This document shows, piece by piece, positions 26,382-35,580 of a stretch of 64,000 nt of DNA. The stretch comes from Ferrimonas senticii DSM 18821 (GTDB lineage: Bacteria > Pseudomonadota > Gammaproteobacteria > Enterobacterales > Shewanellaceae), in NCBI RefSeq assembly GCF_000422665.1, contig NZ_KE383899.1:260915-324914 (forward strand), read 5' to 3'. A program made the position numbers and the translations under genes. Numbering within the stretch: the first letter of the stretch is position 1; each line of letters opens with the position of its first letter. Below the pieces are notes generated by a model. It searched no databases and was not told where the DNA came from. It saw only the letters and a program-made list of their open reading frames with translations.

Positions 26382-28180
26382 CAGTACACATCCTTGAAAA
26401 AGCGTTTTTGTTGTTGCAGTTCGAACAGCCACTCAGCCGCTTGCTCGCTGTCCAGCTGCCCCTGCTCGGCGGCGATATCTTTTAACGCTTGCTCTACCGC
26501 TGGTGCCATGGTGCTGGCATCACCGCACAGATACAGCACGGCACCGCGCTCTAGCCACTGCCACAGTTCGCTGGCTTGCTCTCGCAGGCGGTCTTGGACG
26601 TAGATTTTGTCGGGCTGATCGCGGCTGAACGCCAAGGTGAGCTTTTCCAGCTCGCCGCTGGCCAGATACTGCTGCCACTCCACTTGGTAGAGGAAATCCT
26701 CGGTAAAGTGTGGATTACCAAAGATCAGCCAACTGTTACCACGGATCCCATCAGCGGCACGCTGCTGCATAAAGGCGCGATAGGGCGCAATGCCGGTGCC
26801 GGGGCCGATCATAATGATTGGGGTGGTGGCATCGGCAGGTAGGCGGAAGCGGTCGTTGGACTCGACAAACACTCGCAGCTTATCGCCCTCCCCGAGTCGG
26901 GTTGCCAGCGCCCCCGATACCGCACCGAGGCGTTCGATGCCATCGCGCTGCTCGGCCACTTTGGCAACCGTTAGATGCACTTCGTCACCCACTTCCGCTT
27001 GCGAGGAGGCGATCGAATACAGCCGTGGGGTCAGTGGTCGCAGCATCGCAGTCAGCTCATCAGCGGTGACCTTAGTGCCGCTCGGCAGTGGGTAACGTTT
27101 GATTAAATCGACCAATTGGTGCGAAGTGATAAAGCGCCGCAGCTGGGTGCCATCATTGATGATGTTGTTAAGCGGTTCGCTGCCCGTCAACGCCGCCCAG
27201 CCTTTAACTACGGCGGGGCTCAACAAGGTAAGTTCATACTCACTTTGCAGTTGCTGTTTGATGGTGCTGTCTCCGGCTAAATCCAATAGCAGCAAGATCT
27301 CATCCACCAGCGCACTGGGGTTATCCAACCAAATACCGAGGGCATCACCGGGCTGATAGCGGATCTCGGAATCGCCAAGATCGATCTCGACATGGCGAAT
27401 GTCTTTGCTGGAGTTACGGCCGGTGATCTTTTGACTGACGATAAGTTCAGCCTGATAAGGAGACTGCTTGGTGAAGTTAGCGGTTTCGGCTTGCGCAAAC
27501 GGCAACACCTGCGCCGTGCCGGCACTGGCAGCGGCGCTTTGTGGCTTCGGCAATGCCTGCCAAATCGCTTGCTGCCAGGTATTGGCGCTGTCGGCAAAGT
27601 CAACATCGCAGTCGACTCGCTCGGCAATTCTGCTAGCCCCTAGCTCTGCCAACCGAGCATCAAGTTCTTTGCCGGTTTGGCAAAACTGCTGGTAACTGGA
27701 ATCCCCTAGGGCCAGTACGCTGAACTGCAACCCATCCAATTGCGGCGCCCGTTTGCCCATCACAAACTTATGGAATCCCAAGGCGTCATCCGGCGGATCG
27801 CCCTCGCCGTGAGTGCTGACCACCAGCAGCAGTCGCTGCTCTTGGGCTAACAGCTTTGGCTTGTAATCGCTCATCGATTTCAGCGTCACCGCCCAGCCTT
27901 GCTCACTGGCGGCTTTGCCCGCTTGCTCGGCGACGCTGCGGCCATTGCCAGTCTGGCTGCCATACAAGATGGTGAGCGCGGCACTGCTGTCACTCACCGC
28001 AGCTGGATTTTCGCCAGCAACAGCGGCAACCTGGCTTGCCCCTTGATTCGCCAACGCCGCCAGATAGCCGCTGATCCAAGCCGCTTGTACCGGCGTTAGT
28101 TCCGCCGCCAGTGCTCGCAACTTGGTTACCTGCTCTGGTGCCAGCATTCCTGCACCGGCCTGCAATTCGTTCAACAGCAT
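26381..28180 (-). CDS. cysJ: Sulfite reductase flavoprotein, alpha subunit
   Basis: Transfers electrons from NADPH through FAD and FMN to CysI. A flavodoxin domain ([20 protein letters not shown], about residues 70-210) is followed by FAD-binding (RLYSIASS) and NADPH-binding ([18 protein letters not shown]) regions and the C-terminal aromatic end DVY. I chose the ATG at 28180, preceded by GGGAG, rather than the GTG at 28222: the resulting 599 residues match the length of E. coli CysJ, and the spacing to PEQ agrees. It is the first gene of cysJIH. Confidence 0.95.
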   Translation of the reverse strand: MLLNELQAGAGMLAPEQVTKLRALAAELTPVQAAWISGYLAALANQGASQVAAVAGENPAAVSDSSAALTILYGSQTGNGRSVAEQAGKAASEQGWAVTLKSMSDYKPKLLAQEQRLLLVVSTHGEGDPPDDALGFHKFVMGKRAPQLDGLQFSVLALGDSSYQQFCQTGKELDARLAELGASRIAERVDCDVDFADSANTWQQAIWQALPKPQSAAASAGTAQVLPFAQAETANFTKQSPYQAELIVSQKITGRNSSKDIRHVEIDLGDSEIRYQPGDALGIWLDNPSALVDEILLLLDLAGDSTIKQQLQSEYELTLLSPAVVKGWAALTGSEPLNNIINDGTQLRRFITSHQLVDLIKRYPLPSGTKVTADELTAMLRPLTPRLYSIASSQAEVGDEVHLTVAKVAEQRDGIERLGAVSGALATRLGEGDKLRVFVESNDRFRLPADATTPIIMIGPGTGIAPYRAFMQQRAADGIRGNSWLIFGNPHFTEDFLYQVEWQQYLASGELEKLTLAFSRDQPDKIYVQDRLREQASELWQWLERGAVLYLCGDASTMAPAVEQALKDIAAEQGQLDSEQAAEWLFELQQQKRFFKDVY

Positions 28181-28240
28181 CAACGCTCCCTGATCGCTTG
28201 TGTCATTCACTTGATAGCCCACAGGGTAAGGAGCCTTGAT

Positions 28241-28277
28241 AGTTATAAAAAATACTCAATTTGGTTTTTTTATAACT
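28241..28277 (-). promoter_or_regulatory. Perfect 12-bp inverted repeat upstream of cysJ
   Basis: AGTTATAAAAAA at 28241-28252 has an exact inverted copy TTTTTTATAACT at 28266-28277, with a 13-base spacer. It lies 61-97 bases before the cysJ start, where CysB, the LysR-type activator of cys genes, would be expected to bind A/T-rich sites with dyad character. Binding by CysB is inference. The remainder of 28181-28678 contains no convincing gene. Confidence 0.5.
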
Positions 28278-28534
28278 AAAGTGCATATAAAGCCCAATTA
28301 GGCCCCGGCGCTTAGCAACGCCAAAATTCCAGATAAGCGAATGCAATTGCTGCAGAACTAAACAAGCGTTTGAAACTGCGCTGGATCAAAGTACATTGTT
28401 TTCGATTGCCTTTATCGTGACTTCCATCCATTACACACCTTTGACGGTTGTGATGAACGTGGGAAACTCCAGAAAATATGTGACCAATCGACATCATCTG
28501 CGCTGAATGTTGGTTGGGGGCAGGTTGATATCTG

Positions 28535-28552
28535 GTGTCCAAGGTTGGACAC
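28535..28552. promoter_or_regulatory. 18-bp palindrome upstream of the pnt operon
   Basis: GTGTCCAAGGTTGGACAC is an exact dyad of two 8-base halves around GG. It ends 126 bases before the pntAA start; a further half-like TTTGGACAA follows about 20 bases later. A TetR- or GntR-type operator is plausible, but the regulator is unknown. Confidence 0.5.
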
Positions 28553-28678
28553 ACAAAACATCATTCACCATGTTTGGACAACACAGAGAATCAGCCAAAT
28601 TTAGTTTCGACAATAACCAATAACGGGCGCAAACAGGTACGACAGATATCGACCTGCCCCGTCACCGAGGACCTGATT

Positions 28679-29890
28679 GTGAAGATCGCCGTGATCAAGG
28701 AGATTCAACCAGGAGAGACGCGCGTTGCGCTGATCCCCGCCAACGTCAGCAAGCTCACCAAAGCCAAGCTGACCGTTACCATCGAGAGTGGCGCTGGCCT
28801 AAAAGCCGGTTTCACCGATGAGGATTACCAAGCTGCCGGCGCCACTATTGGCACTGATCGCCCGTCGACACTGGCGGATGCGGCAGTGGTATTAACCCTC
28901 TGCGGCCACGGTGATGCCTTGATTAAACTGCTGCCGCAGCTGCAATCAGGCCAAACCTTAGTGTCGATGATGGATCCGCTGGCTAATCCAGCGGTAGCGT
29001 CGATTTTGGCAGAGCATCAGATCAACGGCATCGCCTTAGAATTGGTGCCGCGCATTACCCGCGCGCAATCGATGGATGTCCTCTCCAGCAACGCCACCAT
29101 TGCCGGTTACAAAGCGGTACTACTGGGTGCGGCCAATGCCCCACAGCTGTTCCCGATGATGATGACCGCTGCTGGCACGCTTAAGCCTGCCCGGGTGTTC
29201 GTGATGGGGGTTGGCGTTGCTGGCTTGCAAGCTTGTGCCACCGCCAAACGCCTTGGTGGGGTGGTTGAAGCCTATGACATTCGCCCCGCCGCCCGCGAAC
29301 AGATCCTGTCGGTCGGTGCGCGACCGGTGGAACTTAACATCGAAGCGGAAAACACCGAAACCAAAGGCGGTTACGCCAAAGAACAAAGCGCCGACTTTAT
29401 CGCTAAGCAGCAAGCGGCGATGGCCGATGTGTTAGCCCAACAAGATGTAGTGATCACCACCGCGGCAATCCCGGGTCGCAAGGCGCCGGTACTGATCACC
29501 GAAGCGCAGCTGAATAAGATGAAGCCCGGATCGATCATCGTCGATTTGGCGGCGGAAACCGGCGGCAACTGCGAACTGACCGAAGCGGGCAAAACCGTTC
29601 AACATCACGGCGTGACCATCATTGGCCCGCAAAACGTGCCCGCCAGCGTTCCTAATCACGCCAGCCAAATGTTTGGCACTAACCTCACCAACCTACTGCT
29701 GTTGATGGCTAAAGAGGGTGAGCTGAATTGGGACTTTGAGGATGAGATCATCCGTGACACCACCGTCAGCTTTAATGGCGAAGTGGTCAATGCCCGTCTG
29801 CGCGACCTGTTACAACTGCCGACACTGATGACTGACGAACCGGAACCAGAGCCGGAAAACGCCGCCGCCAGCAACGAGGAGAGCAAATAA
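28679..29890 (+). CDS. pntAA: NAD(P) transhydrogenase, alpha subunit part 1 (NAD-binding)
   Basis: The soluble NAD(H)-binding domain I of the proton-translocating transhydrogenase, which makes NADPH from NADH using the proton gradient. The start is a GTG at 28679 with GAGG eight bases upstream, giving 403 residues that begin VKIAVIKEIQPGETRVAL; the open frame extends further upstream without support. Rossmann features are clear (FVMGVGVAGLQACATAKRLG), as is the mobile loop region. It ends near residue 403 with an acidic tail and lacks the membrane segment found in E. coli PntA, because domain II is split between pntAB and pntB. Confidence 0.95.
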   Translation: MKIAVIKEIQPGETRVALIPANVSKLTKAKLTVTIESGAGLKAGFTDEDYQAAGATIGTDRPSTLADAAVVLTLCGHGDALIKLLPQLQSGQTLVSMMDPLANPAVASILAEHQINGIALELVPRITRAQSMDVLSSNATIAGYKAVLLGAANAPQLFPMMMTAAGTLKPARVFVMGVGVAGLQACATAKRLGGVVEAYDIRPAAREQILSVGARPVELNIEAENTETKGGYAKEQSADFIAKQQAAMADVLAQQDVVITTAAIPGRKAPVLITEAQLNKMKPGSIIVDLAAETGGNCELTEAGKTVQHHGVTIIGPQNVPASVPNHASQMFGTNLTNLLLLMAKEGELNWDFEDEIIRDTTVSFNGEVVNARLRDLLQLPTLMTDEPEPEPENAAASNEESK

Positions 29891-29891
29891 G

Positions 29892-30167
29892 ATGGAACTG
29901 ATGCTACTGATCACCCTGTTTGTGGTGGCGATCTTTTTGGGGGTGGAGCTGATCACCAAGGTGCCACCAACCCTACATACGCCGCTGATGTCGGCTTCCA
30001 ATGCCATCTCGGGCATTACTTTGGTCGGGGCGCTGTTGGCTGCCGGCTCTGGTGCTGGGGTATGGGTCAACATCCTTGGCTTTATCGCGGTGGTGCTGGC
30101 CACCATCAACGTGGTTGGCGGCTACTTGGTCACCAACCGGATGCTGGCGATGTTTAAAAGGAAGTAA
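29892..30167 (+). CDS. pntAB: NAD(P) transhydrogenase, alpha subunit part 2 (membrane)
   Basis: A 91-residue membrane protein with three hydrophobic helices that supplies the alpha share of the transmembrane proton channel (MELMLLITLFVVAIFLGVEL; KVPPTLHTPLMSASNAISG is a conserved loop). It begins one base after the pntAA stop. In E. coli this segment is fused to PntA; the separate gene is the arrangement known from Rhodospirillum-type three-subunit enzymes. Confidence 0.95.
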   Translation: MELMLLITLFVVAIFLGVELITKVPPTLHTPLMSASNAISGITLVGALLAAGSGAGVWVNILGFIAVVLATINVVGGYLVTNRMLAMFKRK

Positions 30168-30173
30168 CCACCG

Positions 30174-31559
30174 ATGAGTTCAACCGTTGTTTATCTGGCC
30201 TACCTTGTGGCCGCGGTGCTGTTTATCCTCGGCATCAAAAATCTAACCAAACCTCGTACTGCGGTACGCGGTAACCAACTGTCTTCGCTGGGGATGTTGA
30301 TTGCAGTGGTAGTCACCCTGCTGGATCAACAGATCTTAAGTTACAGCTGGATCATCGTCGGCATGATCATCGGCGGTGGCGTCGGTACCTATCTGGCCCG
30401 TACCGTGCAGATGACCGCTGTACCAGAGATGGTGGCGGCGCTGAATGGCTTTGGTGGCGGAGCCTCGCTGTTTGTAGCGCTGGCCAACGTCGCCGATCCC
30501 AGCATGGGCGGTAACACCATCGCCCAGCTGTCGATTGCCGTCACCGTGCTGATCGGCTCGGTCACCCTCTCCGGTTCGTTCGTTGCCTTTGGCAAACTGA
30601 GAGAGCTGAAAGTGTTTAGTGATGGTTCGCTGAAGATCCCCGGCGGCACCCTGACTAACGCTATTCTGTTCGCCGTTGGCCTGCTTCTAGTGCTGCTGCA
30701 CACCAACGCCCCGAGCGGCGCGCTGATCCTGCTGCTGGTCGCCGTCGCCATTGTGCTTGGTCTGGCACTGGTGCTGCCGATTGGCGGCGCCGATATGCCG
30801 GTGGTGATTGCCCTGCTGAACTCTTACTCCGGCATCGCCGCCGCCACGGCCGGTTTTATCAGCGGCAACACCGTGCTGATCATCTCCGGTTCACTGGTTG
30901 GTGCCTCTGGCCTGATCCTGACCCAAATCATGTGTAAAGCGATGAACCGTTCGCTGACCAACGTGCTGTTTGGGGTAATGGCTGAGGGCGGCGAAACCAT
31001 CGACGCCGACGAAGTGTATGCCGGTAAGGTCAAATCCTCCTCGCCAGAAGAAGTGGCGATGATGCTGGAAACCGCTGAACGAGTAGTAATTGTTCCGGGC
31101 TACGGTCTGGCAATGGCGCAAGCGCAACACGCGGTACGGGAACTGGCCAACGTGATGGAAGCCCGTGGTACCGAGGTGAAATACGCCATCCATCCGGTTG
31201 CAGGGCGGATGCCGGGGCACATGAACGTATTGCTGGCGGAAGCGGAAGTGCCGTATGAGCAGTTGGTGGAGATGGATGAGATCAACCCGCAGTTCGAGCA
31301 AACTGATGTGGCGATCGTAATTGGCGCCAACGACGTTACCAACCCTATGGCACGGGAAGACAAAGGCAGCCCAATCTACGGCATGCCAATCCTGAATGTA
31401 GATAAGGCCCGCAACGTGATTATCGTTAAGCGCTCATTAAGCCCAGGCTTTGCTGGTCTGCCGAATCCGCTGTTTGCCAAAGACAATGCCTTGATGTTGT
31501 TTGGCGATGGTAAGAAAGCGATTGTCGAGCTGACCGCTAGTTTGAAAGAAGCGGATTAA
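30174..31559 (+). CDS. pntB: NAD(P) transhydrogenase, beta subunit
   Basis: A 461-residue protein with about nine transmembrane helices followed by the NADP(H)-binding domain III. The latter is visible as RVVIVPGYGLAMAQAQHAVRELANVM, then HPVAGRMPGHMNVLLAEA and VAIVIGANDVTNPMA. It begins 6 bases after pntAB and completes the pntAA-pntAB-pntB operon, which ends at a strong hairpin. Its product in the inner membrane supplies NADPH, for which cysJ next door is one consumer, although the operons are divergent. Confidence 0.96.
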   Translation: MSSTVVYLAYLVAAVLFILGIKNLTKPRTAVRGNQLSSLGMLIAVVVTLLDQQILSYSWIIVGMIIGGGVGTYLARTVQMTAVPEMVAALNGFGGGASLFVALANVADPSMGGNTIAQLSIAVTVLIGSVTLSGSFVAFGKLRELKVFSDGSLKIPGGTLTNAILFAVGLLLVLLHTNAPSGALILLLVAVAIVLGLALVLPIGGADMPVVIALLNSYSGIAAATAGFISGNTVLIISGSLVGASGLILTQIMCKAMNRSLTNVLFGVMAEGGETIDADEVYAGKVKSSSPEEVAMMLETAERVVIVPGYGLAMAQAQHAVRELANVMEARGTEVKYAIHPVAGRMPGHMNVLLAEAEVPYEQLVEMDEINPQFEQTDVAIVIGANDVTNPMAREDKGSPIYGMPILNVDKARNVIIVKRSLSPGFAGLPNPLFAKDNALMLFGDGKKAIVELTASLKEAD

Positions 31560-31568
31560 CCCAAACCA

Positions 31569-31608
31569 AAACAACAACGGGGACTCATTGGAGCCCCCGT
31601 TGTTGTTT
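31569..31608 (+). terminator. Terminator of the pnt operon
   Basis: AACAACAACGGGG pairs with CCCCGTTGTTGTT across a 12-base loop. The run following is T-rich, and the A-rich left arm could also serve the minus strand, so it may end convergent transcription from both sides. Confidence 0.75.
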
Positions 31609-31656
31609 ACCTCATCAACTGACATCTAACCTTGAGATTCAATCGCCATTGATGAC

Positions 31657-32493
31657 TTAAAAGGCGTAGTTAAACTCTACCCAGTAACGATCGTCATCAC
31701 TGGCATCGGTGTAGTACGCGCGGATGTTCTGTTTCGGGGTCAGCTGATAGGCAAACGACACCTCAACCACCCCCGCTTGCAACTGCAAACCACCATCAGC
31801 GATGTCATCTTCCCACGACTTACCGCTCAGTTCGGTGGTGTACTGGTAGCTCGAAAGCATCCAGATGTTGTCGGTGATGCTCCATTTGACGTACATCATC
31901 GCGGTGGCGATGGTGGAGGCGATATCAACCCCTTCGCTCTGCATCCGCTGTCCCACCACCTGTCCAGGAGTAACGGCAAACTGTTCGGTATTGTCTTCGA
32001 CAATCACCCCACCGGCGTACAGAATTGGCCAGATCAGCAGGCTGTCACCAACGGGAATGGTTGCCACTGGGCCGGCTTGAATCACCGACATGGTGCCGTA
32101 GAACGGGTGATCCGCCAGCACCGCATCAACCGAGAATCCGAGACCATTTTTGGTATTAACGGTGCCGTAGCGTAGCCGGTAAGAACGGTTGTCTGCTTCA
32201 TCATCGAATGTTGGCTGTCCAGTTGCAGGGTCTAAACCAGAGAACTTGGGATTCTTATCCTTCTCGTTAAAGATGTTTTTCACCTCGAACAAGATCCCGG
32301 TTTTCTGATCGTATTCGCCCTTGTCTTCCGACAGCGCCCGCATCCCTTTGAGGTTGGCGCCAAAGTTACCGTAGGACAGACCCAGGTAGTTGTAGACCTC
32401 GGTTGGGCTGCCCATGTCTGGGGCATCGTTGGCCATTGCTGGCAGGCTCAGTGCGACCATGACGGCGGCGGCAGTTAGCTTTTTCATCATCAT
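31657..32493 (-). CDS. Outer-membrane beta-barrel protein of unknown function
   Basis: A 278-residue exported protein: signal peptide KKLTAAAVMVALSLPAMA, then alternating aromatic/polar strands (YNYLGLSYGNFGANLKG, RSYRLRYGTVNTK, WMLSSYQYTTEL) and a C-terminal RYWVEFNYAF ending in Phe, the usual signal for outer-membrane assembly. The start has three consecutive ATG codons after GGAG; the third gives the best spacing. It lies 23 bases after the DUF5692-like gene on the same strand, so the three genes 31657-34648 likely form one unit. Confidence 0.8.
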   Translation of the reverse strand: MMMKKLTAAAVMVALSLPAMANDAPDMGSPTEVYNYLGLSYGNFGANLKGMRALSEDKGEYDQKTGILFEVKNIFNEKDKNPKFSGLDPATGQPTFDDEADNRSYRLRYGTVNTKNGLGFSVDAVLADHPFYGTMSVIQAGPVATIPVGDSLLIWPILYAGGVIVEDNTEQFAVTPGQVVGQRMQSEGVDIASTIATAMMYVKWSITDNIWMLSSYQYTTELSGKSWEDDIADGGLQLQAGVVEVSFAYQLTPKQNIRAYYTDASDDDRYWVEFNYAF

Positions 32494-32516
32494 TACTCCA
32501 TGTCACAAAAATCGGG

Positions 32517-33698
32517 TTAGTGCGCGATTGGGGTTTGGTTATTCGGGTTGTTTTTGTTGTTTTGGTAATCGCGCCATTTGGCGCCGAACACCTGTACAAA
32601 CAAGATGCCATTGAGCACAAAACTAAGCAGACCAAGAGCCAACATCAGTTCGTCGTTACGCGGTAGCATCACCACGTTACTTTCGTAAAACGCTGGGTTG
32701 GAGAAGTAGTACATAAAGCTCAGTGCAAGCGTGAACGCTCGGGCTTGCAGCCAAGTACCTTTGGCAATCAGCAACGATGGGATGGTGGCGGCAGTTAGCA
32801 CCATAAATTGAGCGGTAGCCGAGCCCGGGAAATTCAAGTAAACAAAGGCGAAGTTCCACACGTCGTAAGCGATAATCCAGAAGCTGGTCATCGCTGGCCA
32901 CACCATGTCGCGCACCTTATCTTCACGGGCATGAATGTAGGCCCAGCCCGTCATAGTGACGATTGAGAAGATGCCGCCAATGGCATTGAGGACGTTGGCG
33001 GTGTAGCCCATCGAGAAATCCTGCATCACCGCTTCAGCGATGTTGATGCCAAGGAAAGCGGCGGCAGCAAATTTGGCCCACTTAAACTCACCGACTTTGG
33101 TGTAACGGATCAGGGTGAACAGCACACAGGCACCAACCACCGAGTAGAGTTTGACCCATTTAAACCAGTAGCTGACTTCGTAGCTGGCCCAAAGTGGGAT
33201 CAGCGCGATTGGCAACACAAAGAAGATCACCACCGTTGGCCATTTGTAATGGCGGCAGATCTCGTTCATCGCCATCAGCCCCAGCAGAACAAACAGCACG
33301 TGGGCGTAAGCACGCCACTGAATCCATTTATGCCCAGTGAAGTGTTTATCGCCTTTGTCATAGCGAAAACGAGTATCGGAACTGAACACCATGCTGGCGT
33401 CAGTAAAATCATCAATTTTGGCATCCGCAGCGGCATGGATAACCAGTTGGTCGCCTTGCAGTTGCCATTGATGTTGCTCGACCACGTTGTCGCCACCGTA
33501 CTGTTTGGTAATAGTGACGTCGGTGGCACTGGTAAACTCAAGCCGGTACAACAGGCTACCTTGGCCGGGATCGCCATCCATGGTGCCTTGCCAGATCTGG
33601 CCTTGCAGATCCGGCGCCACTTGCGCGCTTACCTGCGGTGCAAGGGCGCTAATACACAGCAATAACAGGCTGGTGAACAATAACCGTAAGTTGTTCAT
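32517..33698 (-). CDS. DUF5692-like membrane protein with exported N-terminal domain
   Basis: A 393-residue protein: signal peptide (LLFTSLLLLCISALAPQVSA), about 100 residues of beta-rich periplasmic sequence (GQIWQGTMDGDPGQGSLLYRLEF), then about eight transmembrane helices. The membrane part has WFKWVKLYSV, FLGINIAEAVMQDF and FWIIAYDVWNFAFVY, which I recall as features of the DUF5692 family, whose function is unknown. It is followed by the outer-membrane barrel gene and preceded by a paralogue. Alternative: an unclassified sensor or transporter. Confidence 0.75.
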   Translation of the reverse strand: MNNLRLLFTSLLLLCISALAPQVSAQVAPDLQGQIWQGTMDGDPGQGSLLYRLEFTSATDVTITKQYGGDNVVEQHQWQLQGDQLVIHAAADAKIDDFTDASMVFSSDTRFRYDKGDKHFTGHKWIQWRAYAHVLFVLLGLMAMNEICRHYKWPTVVIFFVLPIALIPLWASYEVSYWFKWVKLYSVVGACVLFTLIRYTKVGEFKWAKFAAAAFLGINIAEAVMQDFSMGYTANVLNAIGGIFSIVTMTGWAYIHAREDKVRDMVWPAMTSFWIIAYDVWNFAFVYLNFPGSATAQFMVLTAATIPSLLIAKGTWLQARAFTLALSFMYYFSNPAFYESNVVMLPRNDELMLALGLLSFVLNGILFVQVFGAKWRDYQNNKNNPNNQTPIAH

Positions 33699-33751
33699 TG
33701 AGGTTTCCTTAGGGGGAGCACACTCCCCCTAGAAAGAGACAGTCGGGGCGG

Positions 33752-34648
33752 CTATGCCGCAGCAGGTTTGGTGGTTGGTAGCTGACAGTCTTTGATCAAC
33801 GGCGGTTCACGACCATCGGTTGGCGGTTCAAAACTGCCGTCAGGTTTGCGACCTTTTTTGAAGTACCACCACAGGTAGGCGATATGCAGCACCATATTGA
33901 TGGCGCCCCAAACCCACAGCACGGTATTGTTAGCCCAGCTGCTGGAATCCATCACGTGCACAAATGGGTCGCCCAAGGCGCGGATCAAGATGTGGCAGGC
34001 CAAGGTATAAACCCGGGCAATGATGTACAGTTCTGGCCGCTTTTTAATAAGTGGGTACAGTTCTGCCGCCATCAAAATACAGAATGAACTGGCGAAATAG
34101 CTGGCATTCTCGCCATATACAAACGCCATATTCCAAGTGGTATAGAGGAAGTTCCAAGCCGCGGTGGAATAAAATAGCAAGTCATTGGGTTTATCTTTGC
34201 CAATTAACCAATATTGCCGCTGGCCGTTTTTGTATTTCGGGAAAGGCATGGTGATCAGCAAAATCACCCCAGCAACAAAGTTAAAGTAGTTGGCGGTAAC
34301 CAAATCTTTTAAGGTCGCTTCGGCGATATTCAGGAAGAGCACCCCATACAGTGCCCATAGTACCCAATCGCGGCGGAAGAAACGGTACAAGGCATTATTA
34401 TCTTGACTGTACAAGTAAGCCAAGCGAGCAAAACCAACAATCAATGCCGTTGGCAGTAACACGCTGACTGTCTTAGCCCAGCGGAACCAACCCTCTAAAT
34501 TATCCGCCCACAATGGTGCGGTTAATAAAGCCAATAGCCAAAATACAAAAGTAAAGCGCGGTGTTTTGCGCATAAACTCGACCAGCAACAACAGAAAAAC
34601 TATGTAGCCAGTCATGGATGCGACGTATGTCCAGACAGGTATTTCCAT
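33752..34648 (-). CDS. DUF5692-like membrane protein, paralogue of its neighbour
   Basis: A 298-residue inner-membrane protein with about eight helices and no signal peptide. I start at the ATG at 34648, with GGAGG four bases upstream. It shares with the next gene the order WFRWAKTVSV, VLFLNIAEATLKDL, ITMPFP and TTWNMAFVYGEN, so the two are diverged tandem duplicates; this copy lacks the periplasmic N-terminal domain. It ends in a soluble proline-rich tail. It is probably the first gene of the three-gene unit. Confidence 0.75.
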   Translation of the reverse strand: MEIPVWTYVASMTGYIVFLLLLVEFMRKTPRFTFVFWLLALLTAPLWADNLEGWFRWAKTVSVLLPTALIVGFARLAYLYSQDNNALYRFFRRDWVLWALYGVLFLNIAEATLKDLVTANYFNFVAGVILLITMPFPKYKNGQRQYWLIGKDKPNDLLFYSTAAWNFLYTTWNMAFVYGENASYFASSFCILMAAELYPLIKKRPELYIIARVYTLACHILIRALGDPFVHVMDSSSWANNTVLWVWGAINMVLHIAYLWWYFKKGRKPDGSFEPPTDGREPPLIKDCQLPTTKPAAA

Positions 34649-34894
34649 ATAGCCTCCGATCAATTAACGCTTTTACTCTAACTCGCCGCCAAAGCAATTT
34701 TGCGAGGTACATCACAGACACCATTTGATTATTTTTAGAGCGCACCGAATCAGCGTCGAACCAGATTCCAACAACAACAAACAGAGTGGTCGTTCAACCA
34801 GCCTTTGTTGAACAACATTACTCGCTGCAAATGTTGAAATTTACTAGCTGAAAATATTAAGCGAACAGCCGTTCACCGAAACTTGGAATAACTA

Positions 34895-34937
34895 TTGACT
34901 AAGATCAAAGAAAAACAAATTAGAGCGAATACTCTAA
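34895..34937. promoter_or_regulatory. FNR/CRP-like site and adjacent palindrome in divergent promoter region
   Basis: TTGACTAAGATCAA (34895-34908) differs by one base from the FNR consensus TTGAT-N4-ATCAA. Twelve bases further is TTAGAGCGAATACTCTAA (34920-34937), two exact 6-base inverted halves. Both lie within the 359-base gap between the DUF5692-like unit and the chalcone-isomerase-like gene, 71-113 bases before the latter. A copy of the half-site ACTCTAA also lies beside the opposite gene, at 34675. FNR-type anaerobic control is plausible for one or both units. Confidence 0.45.
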
Positions 34938-35007
34938 TCCTGTTTGTATGGCGATTTTTTGCAAGACTTAACGCCGGTAACGGCGCATTGATCATCTGTG
35001 AGGTGTT

Positions 35008-35556
35008 ATGAAACGTGTCGTAATTGCCGCTTGCATGGCGTTGCTCTCTGGCAACCTAACTGCCGCTACGGTTGCTGGTGTGTCGCTGCCGGAACTGACC
35101 ACCGTAGCCAGTACCGAAATCCCTTATCAAGGCGCTGGCGTGCGCAAAAAGTTCTTTATGAAGCTGTATGTCGCCTCGCTATACGGCAGCGATCAGGTCA
35201 CTGCCATGCTCTCTGGCCACGCGCCGGCAATGATCCAGCTGGATATAATCTCAGGCTTGATCACCGCCGATAAGATGACCGCCAGCATGGAAGAGGGCTT
35301 TGCCCAATCCGCCGGCGATCGGTTAACGGCGCTGCGACCGCAGATCGACCAGTTTACCGCCGCGTTCAGTGCGCCGGTGGTGGAAGGCGATCGTTTTCAA
35401 GTTATCTCACTGCCCGGCCAAGCGGTCGAGCTGCATAAAAACGGCAGCAAATTGGTGGCAGTTGATGGTGAAGAGTTCCGCCAAGTACTGCTTGGCATTT
35501 GGCTCGGAGACAAGCCGCTAAGTGACGATCTAAAACAGCAGATGCTTGGCGGCTAA
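35008..35556 (+). CDS. Exported chalcone-isomerase-like domain protein
   Basis: A 182-residue protein with a signal peptide (VVIAACMALLSGNLTAA) and the chalcone-isomerase-like fold seen in GAGVRKKFFMKLYVASLYGS and the C-terminal LLGIWLGDKPLSDDLKQQMLG. Bacterial members of this group are mostly uncharacterised; plant-type flavonoid chemistry is not implied. GAGG precedes the ATG. It is transcribed away from the DUF5692 unit, sharing the regulatory region with the FNR-like site. Confidence 0.85.
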   Translation: MKRVVIAACMALLSGNLTAATVAGVSLPELTTVASTEIPYQGAGVRKKFFMKLYVASLYGSDQVTAMLSGHAPAMIQLDIISGLITADKMTASMEEGFAQSAGDRLTALRPQIDQFTAAFSAPVVEGDRFQVISLPGQAVELHKNGSKLVAVDGEEFRQVLLGIWLGDKPLSDDLKQQMLGG

Positions 35557-35580
35557 CGATCGTCAGCACTAAGTTAAAGG

